Notes: a model not told the origin generated them from the letters alone. Counted from the first letter of the stretch, positions 1 to 7,938 are shown. The stretch: DNA of 64,000 bases from Lachnoclostridium sp. An169 (GCF_002160525.1 NZ_NFKT01000021.1:25126-89125), one strand, 5' to 3'. Translations and numbers: made by a program.

Positions 1-38
1 GTTGTGAGAATAATTAACAACACAAATAATTTTGTCAA
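1..38 (-). other. AT-rich edge with a consensus -35 hexamer, possible breakpoint in virB4
   Basis: Read on the minus strand, the segment begins TTGACA (bases 33-38) and continues AT-rich, with an AATTAT-like hexamer after 17 bases. A partial palindrome GTTGT...ACAAC spans bases 1-21. The encoded residues are hydrophobic and unlike VirB4 family members after the P-loop. It may be the end of an insertion or a deletion joint. Only the edge is visible. Confidence 0.3.
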
Positions 39-1391
39 CATGGATTTGCCGCTTCCGGGTACGCCTAAGATAAAAGCGGACGGATTGAGCAAAAGTCCAC
101 GGTTTACCAAGATCAGATTGTGGGAGATCGCATTGATTCCGCAGTAGATCCCGCCTTTGTCCATGACTTCCTGTGTCCGGAAGGGGATCAGACTGCCAAG
201 GCTTTCTGTGGTCAGCGTCCTCATGCTGTCGATCTTCCTCACACCTATCGGAAGCGCAGTATTCATTCCGTCCATCTGCTGAAATTTCAGCACCGCCATC
301 TGGCACATCTTATTTCTGGCCACGGACAGGATCGTGCTGGTATCTGCGTCCAACTGTTTCTTATCCCCGGCCATGTGCATTAAAGTCACGACAGCCACCA
401 TCATCCGCTGATCCCTTGTTGTCAGATCCCGCAGAAATTCCCGGCTCTCCTCCTTCTGCAATTCCATATCATAGGGAACTGTGGCGGAAAAGTTCTGATT
501 GGCGTTCTGCCGCCTCTGCCAGTTCGTGATATTCGTCTCCACACCCAACAGACGGTTCTGAGCCTCATTGACCGCCTCGTCTGTAGGGATCGGGATAATA
601 TCAATGCTGATCATCATGTTCTGGTTGATGTCGGCAAACTCCGATACCATAGTGTCTGAGATATAAGAAGCGTAATCCTTCAGATACAGCACCCGGCCAT
701 ATCGCTCCCCTACTTTAAAATAATCTTTTTCAAATTCCATTGTGTCCGGGCAGATATGGTCTTTAAAGCTGTGTCCCAGTTTTGCTGATGTTTTCATATC
801 AAAAGAGAAATGACTTTCCTCTCCGGCCCGGTAGAAACTGTGCAGCACATGAAGTTTTTCCTGTGCGTCCAGTTCCTCGCACTTAGAACCCAGGTTGCTG
901 AAATGAGAAATCAGCCCGTTTCCGGTACGCAGAAAATAGTTCCTTGCGTCCTCCACGTTCCTCCGGTACACGGAAATCGTCACATACAATTCCCGGATCA
1001 TGCCATTGGCTCCCACGGTCTTTTCCATGAGCATGTCATTGACTTCCTTCCGGTACTTGTCCAGCCCGTCCTCCTGCATGGGGATAAAGACCGCCTCTTT
1101 CAGTTCCTCCTTATTCAGTCTGCGGATAATGATCGTCAGCTTGGTCGTAGCCCCGCAGTCGAAAAAGTTCAGAATACTTGTGTAATCCAGAAACATGGAT
1201 TTCTTATCTTCCTCGGACGCCACCTCAAAGTTGATGTCCGTAAACCGATACGTCTTCGCATACTTGTTTTTCCCTACCAGAAAGATCCCGTCTTTCCAGA
1301 TGGTCTGGATCGGAATTGCCTGCTGTACGCTCTTCGGGATTTTAAACTTCTCCTTGTCCTGCCGCATGACGGTTTTTAGTGTTCTTAACAT
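1..1391 (-). CDS. VirB4-like conjugation ATPase (CD1110 type), 3' end outside window or truncated
   Basis: Cytoplasmic ATPase that energises the mating-pair type IV secretion channel. The visible part is the N-terminal ~460 residues. It ends shortly after a Walker A motif, GVPGSGKS, at residues about 443-450 (bases 42-65). The start is ATG at 1391, inside the 3' end of the PrgI gene, with GGAGG upstream; this overlap is usual for PrgI-VirB4 pairs. Up to the P-loop the protein reads like other clostridial ICE VirB4 proteins. After the P-loop serine and one more codon (left of base 38) the sequence turns AT-rich and no longer resembles the family, so the gene may be broken exactly there. The identity call is confident; intactness is doubtful. 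Confidence 0.85.
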   Translation of the reverse strand, partial: MLRTLKTVMRQDKEKFKIPKSVQQAIPIQTIWKDGIFLVGKNKYAKTYRFTDINFEVASEEDKKSMFLDYTSILNFFDCGATTKLTIIIRRLNKEELKEAVFIPMQEDGLDKYRKEVNDMLMEKTVGANGMIRELYVTISVYRRNVEDARNYFLRTGNGLISHFSNLGSKCEELDAQEKLHVLHSFYRAGEESHFSFDMKTSAKLGHSFKDHICPDTMEFEKDYFKVGERYGRVLYLKDYASYISDTMVSEFADINQNMMISIDIIPIPTDEAVNEAQNRLLGVETNITNWQRRQNANQNFSATVPYDMELQKEESREFLRDLTTRDQRMMVAVVTLMHMAGDKKQLDADTSTILSVARNKMCQMAVLKFQQMDGMNTALPIGVRKIDSMRTLTTESLGSLIPFRTQEVMDKGGIYCGINAISHNLILVNRGLLLNPSAFILGVPGSGKSMLTKLFVLLIILT

Positions 1392-1749
1392 GCTTTCCCA
1401 TCGCCTCCTTTTCCTGCTTTCTAATCTCGTCCTTTGCCAGTTCGTAATACAAATTTTCCGGATGGAATACCAGATATTTCGGCATGAGGATTTCGCTCTT
1501 GATCCACACCCACAAAAATTTCTCTGCGGTCATTCCGTGGTATTTGATAAAACCGATAGCCGCAAAGGGCGCCGCTCCCAACATGCACACCCAACTGACT
1601 GTTTCCATTCCCATATGCGAGCGGAGCAAAAAATAAAGGCCCACAGCAACGCCGCAGGCCAGAACCGCACAGATAAACTGGCGGAGTGACAGGCCAAAAT
1701 ACATGGCCTCCGTATATTCCCGGATTTCCCGGTTGATCTTAATCTCCAA
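1342..1749 (-). CDS. PrgI family conjugation membrane protein
   Basis: Small inner-membrane component that sits beside VirB4 in Gram-positive type IV secretion systems (VirB3-like place in the operon). It has 135 residues. A hydrophilic N-terminus containing NREIREYTEAM is followed by two close membrane segments (about residues 24-65) and a charged C-terminal tail. I chose TTG at 1749 because GGAGG lies 7 bases upstream; a longer open frame reaches 1830 but has no ribosome site. The 3' end overlaps the start of virB4 by about 50 bases, which suggests translational coupling. Confidence 0.8.
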   Translation of the reverse strand: MEIKINREIREYTEAMYFGLSLRQFICAVLACGVAVGLYFLLRSHMGMETVSWVCMLGAAPFAAIGFIKYHGMTAEKFLWVWIKSEILMPKYLVFHPENLYYELAKDEIRKQEKEAMGKHVKNTKNRHAAGQGEV

Positions 1750-1816
1750 ATGATGACCTCCTTCAAAAAAGCATAAAAAAGAGCAACCGTCTCCGATTGC
1801 CCATTTTCTTCCCGGA

Positions 1817-2215
1817 TCAATATTTTTCAATGAACTCGCTCATTGTCATGATTTCCGGATATTCAATTTCTACAACCCTTAAATCTTTATCCCCAGTTAC
1901 CAATACATCTACATTCTCCATGATCGCTGTGGCAAGGATGGGGAAATCCTTGGTATCCCTCACAGAAGGAAATTCTTCCGCATTTAACTCTTTTGGCGTA
2001 TAGACCAGCTCAAAGGGTAATTCATAGAAGAACTGTTCCAAAATCTTCTTTCGGTTCGGAAATTTTCTTTCCACTACCAATCGAAGTTCTTCCACCACAT
2101 AATCACAGAGTACGATCCGGTTTCCAAAGCCTACTCTCCGTGCAAAATCACGGGTAACCGCAGATGGGAAAAAGATAAGGGAAACCAGAATATTTGTATC
2201 CAGCATAACTCTCAT
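1817..2215 (-). CDS. PIN-domain toxin (putative endoribonuclease, COG1569 type)
   Basis: Probable toxin RNase of a type II toxin-antitoxin pair. The 132 residues show the PIN acidic pattern: LDTN near the N-terminus (Asp5-equivalent), a mid-protein Glu region YVVEELR, and the C-terminal VTGDKDL. Cysteine and membrane segments are absent from the core. It follows the AbrB-type antitoxin gene by 3 bases, so the pair is co-transcribed from the promoter at 2526-2554. It lies between prgI and a divergent plus-strand gene, and so looks like cargo inserted in the transfer operon. The target RNA is unknown. Confidence 0.8.
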   Translation of the reverse strand: MRVMLDTNILVSLIFFPSAVTRDFARRVGFGNRIVLCDYVVEELRLVVERKFPNRKKILEQFFYELPFELVYTPKELNAEEFPSVRDTKDFPILATAIMENVDVLVTGDKDLRVVEIEYPEIMTMSEFIEKY

Positions 2216-2218
2216 TGG

Positions 2219-2476
2219 TTATTTCCTCCTGAGTTCTTCCCGGATTTCTTTCATATAATCCTGCATTTCATCCTCACTGTTAAAGCCCGCCTCTGCAGCA
2301 GCGCCACGAAAACCTTCCTCAACGTGCTGAAAAGCTACATTCGCCGCATTTTCAATATAAAATCTTCCGTTTTCTTCTAAAATCAACACCTTGTCTCCTG
2401 TATTTAAGTGCAGACGATTCCTAACAGATACGGGGATCGTGATCTGGCCTTTGCTTGAAATTTTAGCAATCTCCAT
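2219..2476 (-). CDS. AbrB/MazE/SpoVT-type antitoxin
   Basis: DNA-binding antitoxin of the neighbouring PIN toxin. It has 85 residues. The N-terminal swapped-hairpin AbrB fold is recognisable from AKISSKGQITIPVSVRNRL, and the C-terminal half is acidic and probably binds the toxin. The start is ATG 2476: AAAGGAG is 8 bases upstream, while an upstream GTG at 2485 would lie directly on the ribosome site. Proteins of this family usually repress their own promoter, which here would be 2526-2554. Confidence 0.82.
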   Translation of the reverse strand: MEIAKISSKGQITIPVSVRNRLHLNTGDKVLILEENGRFYIENAANVAFQHVEEGFRGAAAEAGFNSEDEMQDYMKEIREELRRK

Positions 2477-2525
2477 AGCGCACACTCCTTTCTTGGTTTT
2501 CTTTACTTTCTTTACCTTTGCTTAT

Positions 2526-2554
2526 AGTATATGCTCTTTCTGCCATTTTTACAA
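2526..2554 (-). promoter_or_regulatory. Sigma-A promoter of the AbrB-PIN toxin-antitoxin operon
   Basis: On the minus strand TTGTAA (2549-2554), 17-base spacer, TATACT (2526-2531), about 50 bases ahead of the antitoxin start. It is divergent from the plus-strand promoter at 2590-2618. Confidence 0.6.
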
Positions 2555-2589
2555 GAGCATTTCAAGAAAAATATAGGCCATTCGCACAT

Positions 2590-2618
2590 TTGTCTCCCCC
2601 TGCTCTTCCTGTTATACT
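2590..2618 (+). promoter_or_regulatory. Sigma-A promoter of the small membrane protein gene
   Basis: TTGTCT (2590-2595), 17-base spacer ending in TGT, TATACT (2613-2618), 30 bases before the start codon at 2648. The TG element at the right place makes this an extended -10 promoter. Confidence 0.6.
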
Positions 2619-2647
2619 CAAAGAAAAACTGCAAAGGGGGCTTCGAT

Positions 2648-3028
2648 ATGCCATACACTGTTTTTATCTCTCTTGGTATCTCTGCTATCCTGCTCTTTTT
2701 ATCTCTGATCTTCCGTCTAGCGGGAAAATTAAGGCTGACTCTGCCACTGCTTTATTTCCTTCTGACCGCTACGGTTCTGAATCCGTGGGCCGCCGCCCAT
2801 GAGACGCTTGCATTTGCAATCCTTTATGGACTGCTCGCCCTCTCTGTTATAAGCTGGCTGTTTTCCTTAAGAAACACCATCCGTGACCGGAGATATTATA
2901 AAGCGCTGGGAGAAGATATGAGCTGGCAAGTCAGACGGGCCAGAAACAACGGAATCGCTATGGACACCGTATACTTCGACAGTACCGGGAACATGCGATA
3001 CAAAGATACCAATGAGGTAGTAAACTAA
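2648..3028 (+). CDS. Small membrane protein of unknown function (ICE cargo)
   Basis: I do not recognise the family. The 126 residues contain about three hydrophobic segments (roughly residues 4-22, 30-48 and 54-72), followed by a basic cytoplasmic-type tail (RNTIRDRRYYKALGED). The start is ATG 2648, with AGGGGG 8 bases upstream; the open frame extends to 2531 without a ribosome site. It is one of the few plus-strand genes in the transfer region, has its own promoter and ends in its own terminator. It therefore seems to be an independent insertion next to the toxin-antitoxin pair. Confidence 0.65.
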   Translation: MPYTVFISLGISAILLFLSLIFRLAGKLRLTLPLLYFLLTATVLNPWAAAHETLAFAILYGLLALSVISWLFSLRNTIRDRRYYKALGEDMSWQVRRARNNGIAMDTVYFDSTGNMRYKDTNEVVN

Positions 3029-3058
3029 AGACACGGGGCTCCGTGTCTTTTTCTTATC
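3027..3058 (+). terminator. Intrinsic terminator of the small membrane protein gene
   Basis: Perfect 10-base arms AAAGACACGG / CCGTGTCTTT around a GGCT loop, then TTCTT. The stem begins inside the stop codon. Confidence 0.8.
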
Positions 3059-3077
3059 CTCCAGCCGCAGCCGGATT

Positions 3078-3578
3078 TCATCTCTCCGGCTCTTTCGGCA
3101 CCCGTTCCGGATGATAGAGAGTCATTACATCCATCATACCGGAAAGCCCTGTCTCTGTTTCGATCTTTTCTTTCGTTATACGGTTCTGCCTGCAATATTT
3201 CAGATATTTCTGCATACCTTTCTCTGTCTCGATTTCATCCTGCCATGCTTCAATGGTACTCCACACATCAAAATGACAATCCATACTCATGCCAACGATT
3301 TCATAGCCGGATTCCAAAAGTTTAAACAGATCCCGTTCGTAATTAAAGCCCCAAAGCTCACAGGGCTCATCTCGTGTATAGGGATAAAACTGATAACAAA
3401 TACATTGCATACCCGCAACCGCAATAATCTGATCTGGATTCGGGTGCTTTCCTTTTGCAAGTACATACATCAGATCATAATTATCTGTCTCTCCCCACTC
3501 CCTGTTTTCCTGGTAGAACTCTTCCCGTTTCAAAGCACGGTTAGCTGCCCGCCATATTTTTTCTCTGTTGACTGTCAT
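3078..3578 (-). CDS. Hypothetical ICE protein
   Basis: The function is not recognised. It codes for 166 residues with no membrane segment, rich in aromatic and charged residues. The start ATG 3578 has AAAGGAGG just upstream. It lies 16 bases after the VirB6 gene, so it belongs to the transfer operon. The C-terminal third is strongly charged. It may be a cytoplasmic accessory protein. Confidence 0.6.
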   Translation of the reverse strand: MTVNREKIWRAANRALKREEFYQENREWGETDNYDLMYVLAKGKHPNPDQIIAVAGMQCICYQFYPYTRDEPCELWGFNYERDLFKLLESGYEIVGMSMDCHFDVWSTIEAWQDEIETEKGMQKYLKYCRQNRITKEKIETETGLSGMMDVMTLYHPERVPKEPER

Positions 3579-3594
3579 CGGCTCTCCTCCTTTC

Positions 3595-4431
3595 TTACAG
3601 CCCCATCATCTCCCGTACTACACGGTCTGCCATCTTCACAGCGCCTACCAGAACTAGCATGTTAAAGATCAGTTCCGCTATATAGCTCCACACCATTGTG
3701 ACTGCCGCTGCCTCCGGATCAACCACTGGCGGGGATGACGCAAACACGGAGAAGATAATGCAGGCCAGTACGATAATGGCTCCCTCCAGACACACTGCCG
3801 CATAGGATTTTAAAAAGCTCTTTCCCACGTTCTGTGTTGGCTCCCCGGCAAAGGTAGACAGGGGAACCGGAGCTATTGCGGTATAGAGATACAGCCGGAA
3901 AAACCGCCCGTACACACTCATGATCATAATAAAACTCAAGACCGTGACAAACAGGCCTCCGATCAGTGTGACCGCCCACAAAGGAATACTCTCAAAAAAT
4001 CCGCAGTCCTCCACTGCGGTAATAATCTCCTGTGGCAGTACCGTCTCCTGTGCGCTCCCAAATCCGGCAGCGTCCATGATGGTGCTGACTATGCCTTGCA
4101 CAATCTGAAACAGTGCCATCATCAGTTCTAGCCCGTAAGTGACCACGCCTTTCGCCAACGCAAACCGGATGAACAGTTTCAGTGCGTGTTCCGGCTTTTT
4201 CACTTCCGTAAAACTTCCGCAAGTCTTTACTACGCCTACTACGAAAAACAAAACCAGAAGGGCGTATCCGATTGCCTGCAGCGCACCGTGGATACTGACG
4301 ATCACGTTCCAGATGTCTCCCCCTTTGAAATTTTCCGGAGACTGGGTAATGATCTGCCAGATTTCCGCTAGTTTGCTGTTCCATGTGTCCAGGGCGTTCT
4401 GAAGGTTCTGAACCACCCAGTTATCACTCAA
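3595..4431 (-). CDS. VirB6/TrbL-like conjugation membrane protein (CD1112 type)
   Basis: Polytopic membrane protein forming part of the conjugation channel. It has 278 residues. A hydrophilic N-terminus with WNSKLAEIWQ is followed by about six membrane segments: residues ~50-72, ~88-112, ~155-180, ~185-200, ~212-235 and ~245-265. The gene sits between the VirB2-like pilin and PrgI/VirB4, matching the order of clostridial conjugative transposons. No frameshift is visible, so this subunit appears intact. Confidence 0.8.
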   Translation of the reverse strand: MSDNWVVQNLQNALDTWNSKLAEIWQIITQSPENFKGGDIWNVIVSIHGALQAIGYALLVLFFVVGVVKTCGSFTEVKKPEHALKLFIRFALAKGVVTYGLELMMALFQIVQGIVSTIMDAAGFGSAQETVLPQEIITAVEDCGFFESIPLWAVTLIGGLFVTVLSFIMIMSVYGRFFRLYLYTAIAPVPLSTFAGEPTQNVGKSFLKSYAAVCLEGAIIVLACIIFSVFASSPPVVDPEAAAVTMVWSYIAELIFNMLVLVGAVKMADRVVREMMGL

Positions 4432-4500
4432 AACACATTCCTCCTTTCCGGCAGAAACAGGACAGACCGTTTCCGGCCTGCCCCTCTGCCCGGTTTCTGA

Positions 4501-4725
4501 TTATCTGCTGTCCCGTTCCGGCGGTTTGTTTCGGATTACACCGTAAACATCATCCACATAATATCTTCCCACAATAGGGTTGAATATCGCATGGCATTTC
4601 ACACCGTTGTACTCCGCCAGATAATCATTCTCCCCCAGACGTTCCAGAATGGCTGCCTCCGCAAGCACGTTTTTCCCGTCTGTTTTCAATGAATGGATAT
4701 AGCATTCACACGTTTTCATTTTCAT
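4501..4725 (-). CDS. Small hypothetical ICE protein
   Basis: The function is not recognised. It has 74 residues, two N-terminal cysteines (KTCECY) and a compact beta-rich pattern. The ATG overlaps the stop of the pilin-like gene (TAATG), so it is translationally coupled. Such small cytosolic proteins are common between the pilin and VirB6 genes of these elements. Confidence 0.6.
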   Translation of the reverse strand: MKMKTCECYIHSLKTDGKNVLAEAAILERLGENDYLAEYNGVKCHAIFNPIVGRYYVDDVYGVIRNKPPERDSR

Positions 4726-5066
4726 TACCCCGTAATCAGTGTTAAGATTTCCCTTGCAAACGTGATGATCACACCTCCAGCCAGTGTCAAAAATCCATTC
4801 GCTCTCTGTGAAGGATCATGGGATTTTAATGACAGGCCGATCTGCACAATACCAAATCCCAGCAGGATCATTCCAATGGCACGGATCAGTCCAAAGATAA
4901 ATTCGGATAGATTATTGATTACGGTCAAAGGATCATCCGCCGCAAATGCAGTTGTGGCTCCCACTGTCATCATCAGTACCAGCGCCGCATAGATGACCAT
5001 GAACCGCTTTCCTCTGCGGCTCATGGGAAGTTTCCGGGTTTCTTTTTTCTCATCTCTCTGTTTCAT
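4725..5066 (-). CDS. VirB2/pilin-like conjugation protein
   Basis: Small membrane protein in the place of the VirB2/TrbC pilin. It has 113 residues. A charged N-terminus is followed by a clear signal-type segment ending TTAFAADD, then two membrane segments (about residues 52-72 and 82-104) joined by a short loop containing SHDPSQR. This layout is typical of ICE pilin-like and Maff2-type proteins. I chose ATG 5066 because GAGGAGG lies 9 bases upstream; the longer start at 5084 would have the ribosome site inside its own codons. Confidence 0.65.
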   Translation of the reverse strand: MKQRDEKKETRKLPMSRRGKRFMVIYAALVLMMTVGATTAFAADDPLTVINNLSEFIFGLIRAIGMILLGFGIVQIGLSLKSHDPSQRANGFLTLAGGVIITFAREILTLITG

Positions 5067-5379
5067 TGTCTGAGTCCTCCTCATTCTTACTGAATATTTC
5101 CTCTAAATCCTCATCGGATAAGAGTTCATAGCCTTCTGTGTCTGGCGGGGCCTCCGTGATCTCGCCCTCCAGACTGTCTCCCAACGTAATGCTCGCCACT
5201 GCCTGCGTCACTTCTCCGTGCAGGTAGGGTTTTCCCTTCCCGTCCGTGGTCAGAGCAATGTTCGGGTGTTTTAAAATATCAAATTTCTCGTCCATAACCG
5301 GGCGCTCTCCCCGGATAAAAAGAAGTGCGTAGCGGTTGTCCAGCATACGCACTTCATCCGGTGTCATCAGTTCTTTGCC
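5050..5379 (-). pseudogene. VirD4/TraG coupling protein, C-terminal remnant
   Basis: The last ~110 codons of the type IV coupling protein, which delivers relaxase-bound DNA to the channel. The segment GKELMTPDEVRMLDNRYALL is characteristic of the C-terminal end of ICE VirD4 proteins. Upstream in frame the likeness stops at GGC (5377-5379) and a TGA follows at 5386-5388. The ATPase core with Walker A and B is therefore missing. The 3' end overlaps the pilin-like gene by 17 bases, as in intact elements. The missing part was replaced by the LytTR/ABC segment to the right. Confidence 0.8.
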
Positions 5380-5400
5380 ACAATGTCAAGTGATGAATTA

Positions 5401-5434
5401 AAAAAAGCTATCAAAGAAATCCTTCTTCGATAGC
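5401..5434 (-). terminator. Minus-strand intrinsic terminator at the inserted segment edge
   Basis: Arms of 12 bases (5407-5418 and 5423-5434) with one G-T pair, followed on the minus strand by six Ts. It faces leftward, so it would stop transcripts entering the transfer genes from the right. No intact minus-strand gene lies immediately to its right. Confidence 0.7.
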
Positions 5435-5466
5435 AGCGTATTCAACATCTATTCACATTTCCTGCC

Positions 5467-5495
5467 TTGTGTTCTTTGAGCGAATGAAATATAAT
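5467..5495 (+). promoter_or_regulatory. Sigma-A promoter of the LytTR two-component operon
   Basis: TTGTGT (5467-5472), 17-base spacer, TATAAT (5490-5495), about 95 bases ahead of the response regulator start. The rest of the 5380-5590 gap is the breakpoint, the minus-strand hairpin and this leader. Confidence 0.55.
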
Positions 5496-5590
5496 AAAAA
5501 ATGTTATCGGAAGTATGAATATAGGCAGTATTTGGCTGTTCCCAACAAATACAGAAACATTAGCAGATTGGCACAGGAAGAAATGTGGTG

Positions 5591-6316
5591 ATGAATGTGA
5601 TAAAAATAGCAATATGTGACGATGAAGAAAAAGCCGTCGCCCTGCACGAAAGGATCGTTAAAGCCTGTTTACAGTCGCAAGGTATCGGCTATGAAATAAC
5701 AACCTATACCCAAAGTCGCAACCTGCTTTATGACATAACCGATGATGGATTTTTCTATGACTTGATTTTGCTAGATATTGAAATGCCGGGGATCAGCGGA
5801 ATGGAAATCCCGCAGCAGCTTAAAGGCTTTCTTCCGAATGTTAAAATTATCTTTGTGACCTCGCACACAGAATATGCGATTGATGCCTTTGAACTGTCCA
5901 TCTTCCGTTATGTACCGAAAAACAATCTGGAAGTGAAACTGGCAGCCGCCGTGACCGATGCCGCCAGGCTGATTGAATTGGAGGCCGGTCAAGAGTACAC
6001 AATCCAAACGGCAAGCCGCATGGAAAAGATACCATATAAAGATATTTTCTATATTCAGCGGGACGGAAAAAACGCCAGTATTACGTCCAGTGTCGGGCTT
6101 GCAAAGGTACGAAAGAGCTTGCAGCAGGTTTTTGACGAGTTGAATACGCCGGAGTTTATCTTTATTGACCGAGGCTGTATTGTCAACATCATTCAGATTA
6201 TGAAAATCAGCGATGGGATGGTTGTACTAAAGAATGGCGAGCAGTTACCCATCAGTCGTTCCCACTTACAGGAGGTCAAGCAGAAAATCAATCAGTTTTG
6301 GGGGGCGCATATATGA
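5591..6316 (+). CDS. LytTR-family response regulator
   Basis: Transcription factor of an AgrA/LytR-type two-component system. It has 241 residues from ATG 5591. The receiver domain covers residues ~1-120, with acidic pocket CDDEE near the N-terminus, phospho-acceptor Asp in LLDIEMPG, Thr/Ser switch in FVTSH and a lysine-type end. The LytTR DNA-binding domain is at ~135-240, with the pattern IPYKDIFYIQRDGK and a final PISRSHLQEV. GTG codons at 5585 and 5588 are alternative starts. Its stop overlaps the kinase start as ATGA. Confidence 0.88.
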   Translation: MNVIKIAICDDEEKAVALHERIVKACLQSQGIGYEITTYTQSRNLLYDITDDGFFYDLILLDIEMPGISGMEIPQQLKGFLPNVKIIFVTSHTEYAIDAFELSIFRYVPKNNLEVKLAAAVTDAARLIELEAGQEYTIQTASRMEKIPYKDIFYIQRDGKNASITSSVGLAKVRKSLQQVFDELNTPEFIFIDRGCIVNIIQIMKISDGMVVLKNGEQLPISRSHLQEVKQKINQFWGAHI

Positions 6317-7599
6317 TGGAGTATATTTCAGCGATTTCTTACTTTTTCACCAATGAAGTGCGCCTGTTTTTGGGGCTTTTCCTTGTCGCAAAGGTGATGA
6401 ACTTCCTGCCAAAAAAAATGTTACTGCTTTTGTCCGCGGCTGGCGGTGTTCTGGTAACAGCTCTGCAAATGGCAGGATTGCCGACGATTGGTGTTTTGAC
6501 TGTCGAATTGCTGATAATCACTGCGGTTACATGGTATTGCCTGGGGGACAAATTAAACCTTTGCCTGTTCCTGATTTTCTTTTATGAAGTCGGTGTAGGG
6601 CTATGGGATTTCCTGCTGCAAGCGGGATTAGGCATTATGTTCCGTTCGGAAAATTTTATCAATCCCAATGCTATGGAATACCTTGCCGGTATCTGGCTGG
6701 TACGCCTTTTAATGCTCATTGGGGCGATCACTCTGGTAAAGCAAGAACATCCAAACGCAGGGACACTTCGGGCTTTGTCTGTTCTTGTCATTTTGGGAAT
6801 GTTTGGTGCTGTAACCCTGTCAGAGCAAACCATCCTGCCACTGAACGAAGATCAGGTAGGCACATGGATTATTCTGTCTATCATATTGCTGTTTGCAATC
6901 CTGTTCTACCGTGTCAACCAGCAGCGTGAAATGGAGGCGGAAATTGCAAAACTAAAACAGGAGCAGGCGGAAATCGTAGAGCGGGATTATCAGGCGTTGC
7001 GCCGTACTTATGCGGACAACGCCAAACTGTATCACGATTTGCATAATCATATTGAGGCTATTTACCAGTGCCTTATACAAGGTGATACCAAGGAAGCAGT
7101 ACGGTATTGCGAGGACTTGCGTACCCCTGTCCGGCAAATTTCACAAACTGTTTGGACGGGTGACAAAGCCCTTGATTATCTCATCAGCAGTAAAATGGCG
7201 TTGGCCGGGCAAGAGCAGATCAAAACAAAGGTCAATATCGAATATCCCCATAATACCAATATCCGCAGCGTGGACTTGACAACTATTTTAGGAAATCTGC
7301 TGGACAACGCTTTGGAGGCAGCCAAAACAGCCCCGGAGGGCTTACGCTTTCTTAATCTGACGATCCGGCGGATTAACGCCATGCTCATTATCAAAGTAGA
7401 AAATGGATATGGTGACACGCCCGTACAGGAAAACGGAAAGCTGCTGACTTCTAAAAAGGACAAAGCCTTTCATGGATGGGGACTGAAAAGTGTCCAGACA
7501 GCGGCGGATCGCTACGATGGAACCATTCGCACCGATTACAAAGACCATGTGTTCCAATCCGTTGTCACCCTGTCTTTCCAGCCGGTCAAAACAGCATAA
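6313..7599 (+). CDS. GHKL-type sensor histidine kinase (AgrC-like)
   Basis: Membrane sensor kinase partner of the preceding regulator. It has 428 residues. Six or so N-terminal membrane segments (residues ~1-200) are followed by a coiled coil (EMEAEIAKLKQEQAEIV) and a dimerisation/phosphoacceptor helix with HDLHNH. The GHKL ATPase domain has N-box GNLLDNALEAA and a glycine-rich G-box HGWGLKSV. ATG 6313 overlaps the upstream stop and has GGGGGCG 6 bases upstream. Kinases of this shape usually sense peptide or membrane-active signals; no peptide precursor gene was seen nearby. Confidence 0.85.
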   Translation: MMEYISAISYFFTNEVRLFLGLFLVAKVMNFLPKKMLLLLSAAGGVLVTALQMAGLPTIGVLTVELLIITAVTWYCLGDKLNLCLFLIFFYEVGVGLWDFLLQAGLGIMFRSENFINPNAMEYLAGIWLVRLLMLIGAITLVKQEHPNAGTLRALSVLVILGMFGAVTLSEQTILPLNEDQVGTWIILSIILLFAILFYRVNQQREMEAEIAKLKQEQAEIVERDYQALRRTYADNAKLYHDLHNHIEAIYQCLIQGDTKEAVRYCEDLRTPVRQISQTVWTGDKALDYLISSKMALAGQEQIKTKVNIEYPHNTNIRSVDLTTILGNLLDNALEAAKTAPEGLRFLNLTIRRINAMLIIKVENGYGDTPVQENGKLLTSKKDKAFHGWGLKSVQTAADRYDGTIRTDYKDHVFQSVVTLSFQPVKTA

Positions 7600-7616
7600 C
7601 CCCTGCTTCGACAAAT

Positions 7617-7648
7617 GGTAGGCGGCCAAAAGCTGCCTGCCTTTTTTT
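7617..7648 (+). terminator. Intrinsic terminator after the histidine kinase gene
   Basis: Ten-base arms (7617-7626 and 7632-7641, two G-T pairs), loop CAAAA, then seven Ts. It separates the kinase operon from the downstream transporter genes, which must have their own promoter within 7649-7762. Confidence 0.75.
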
Positions 7649-7762
7649 CGCGGTCAAAAACCTACCATTCGTGGACATTCCCGCACACAGGGGGCTTTGG
7701 GTGTATGCTTGCATTGTAAACAAGAAACCCAATGACATACAGAAATATAGGAGGTTGTTTGT

Positions 7763-7933
7763 ATGCGTCACTTTTATTTTCGTTTGATCCTCGGCATCGT
7801 TTTTATCTGTTGTATGATTTACAGCTTTATCACTATGAATATTCCGTTTGCTCTGCTGTATATTTTCCTCGGCGGCGTATTTTTGTATTCCGCCTATTCC
7901 ATCTGGAAGAAAGAAAAAGATCATCGGAGGTAA
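7763..7933 (+). CDS. Small two-segment membrane protein ahead of the ABC ATPase
   Basis: It has 56 residues with two hydrophobic segments (about 6-24 and 28-47) and a basic end KKEKDHRR. GGAGG stands at 7750-7754, and ATG 7763 is 8 bases after it. It ends 5 bases before the ABC ATPase start, whose ribosome site lies within its last codons. This makes it part of the same transporter operon, probably a small permease-associated subunit. I do not recognise a named family. Confidence 0.65.
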   Translation: MRHFYFRLILGIVFICCMIYSFITMNIPFALLYIFLGGVFLYSAYSIWKKEKDHRR

Positions 7934-7938
7934 GCGAT

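Noticed and set aside
7649..7762. LytTR-type direct repeats (ACCATTCG / GACATTCC) before the ABC genes
   Set aside because: Two loose copies 11 bases apart do not match the usual spacing; too weak to call a binding site.
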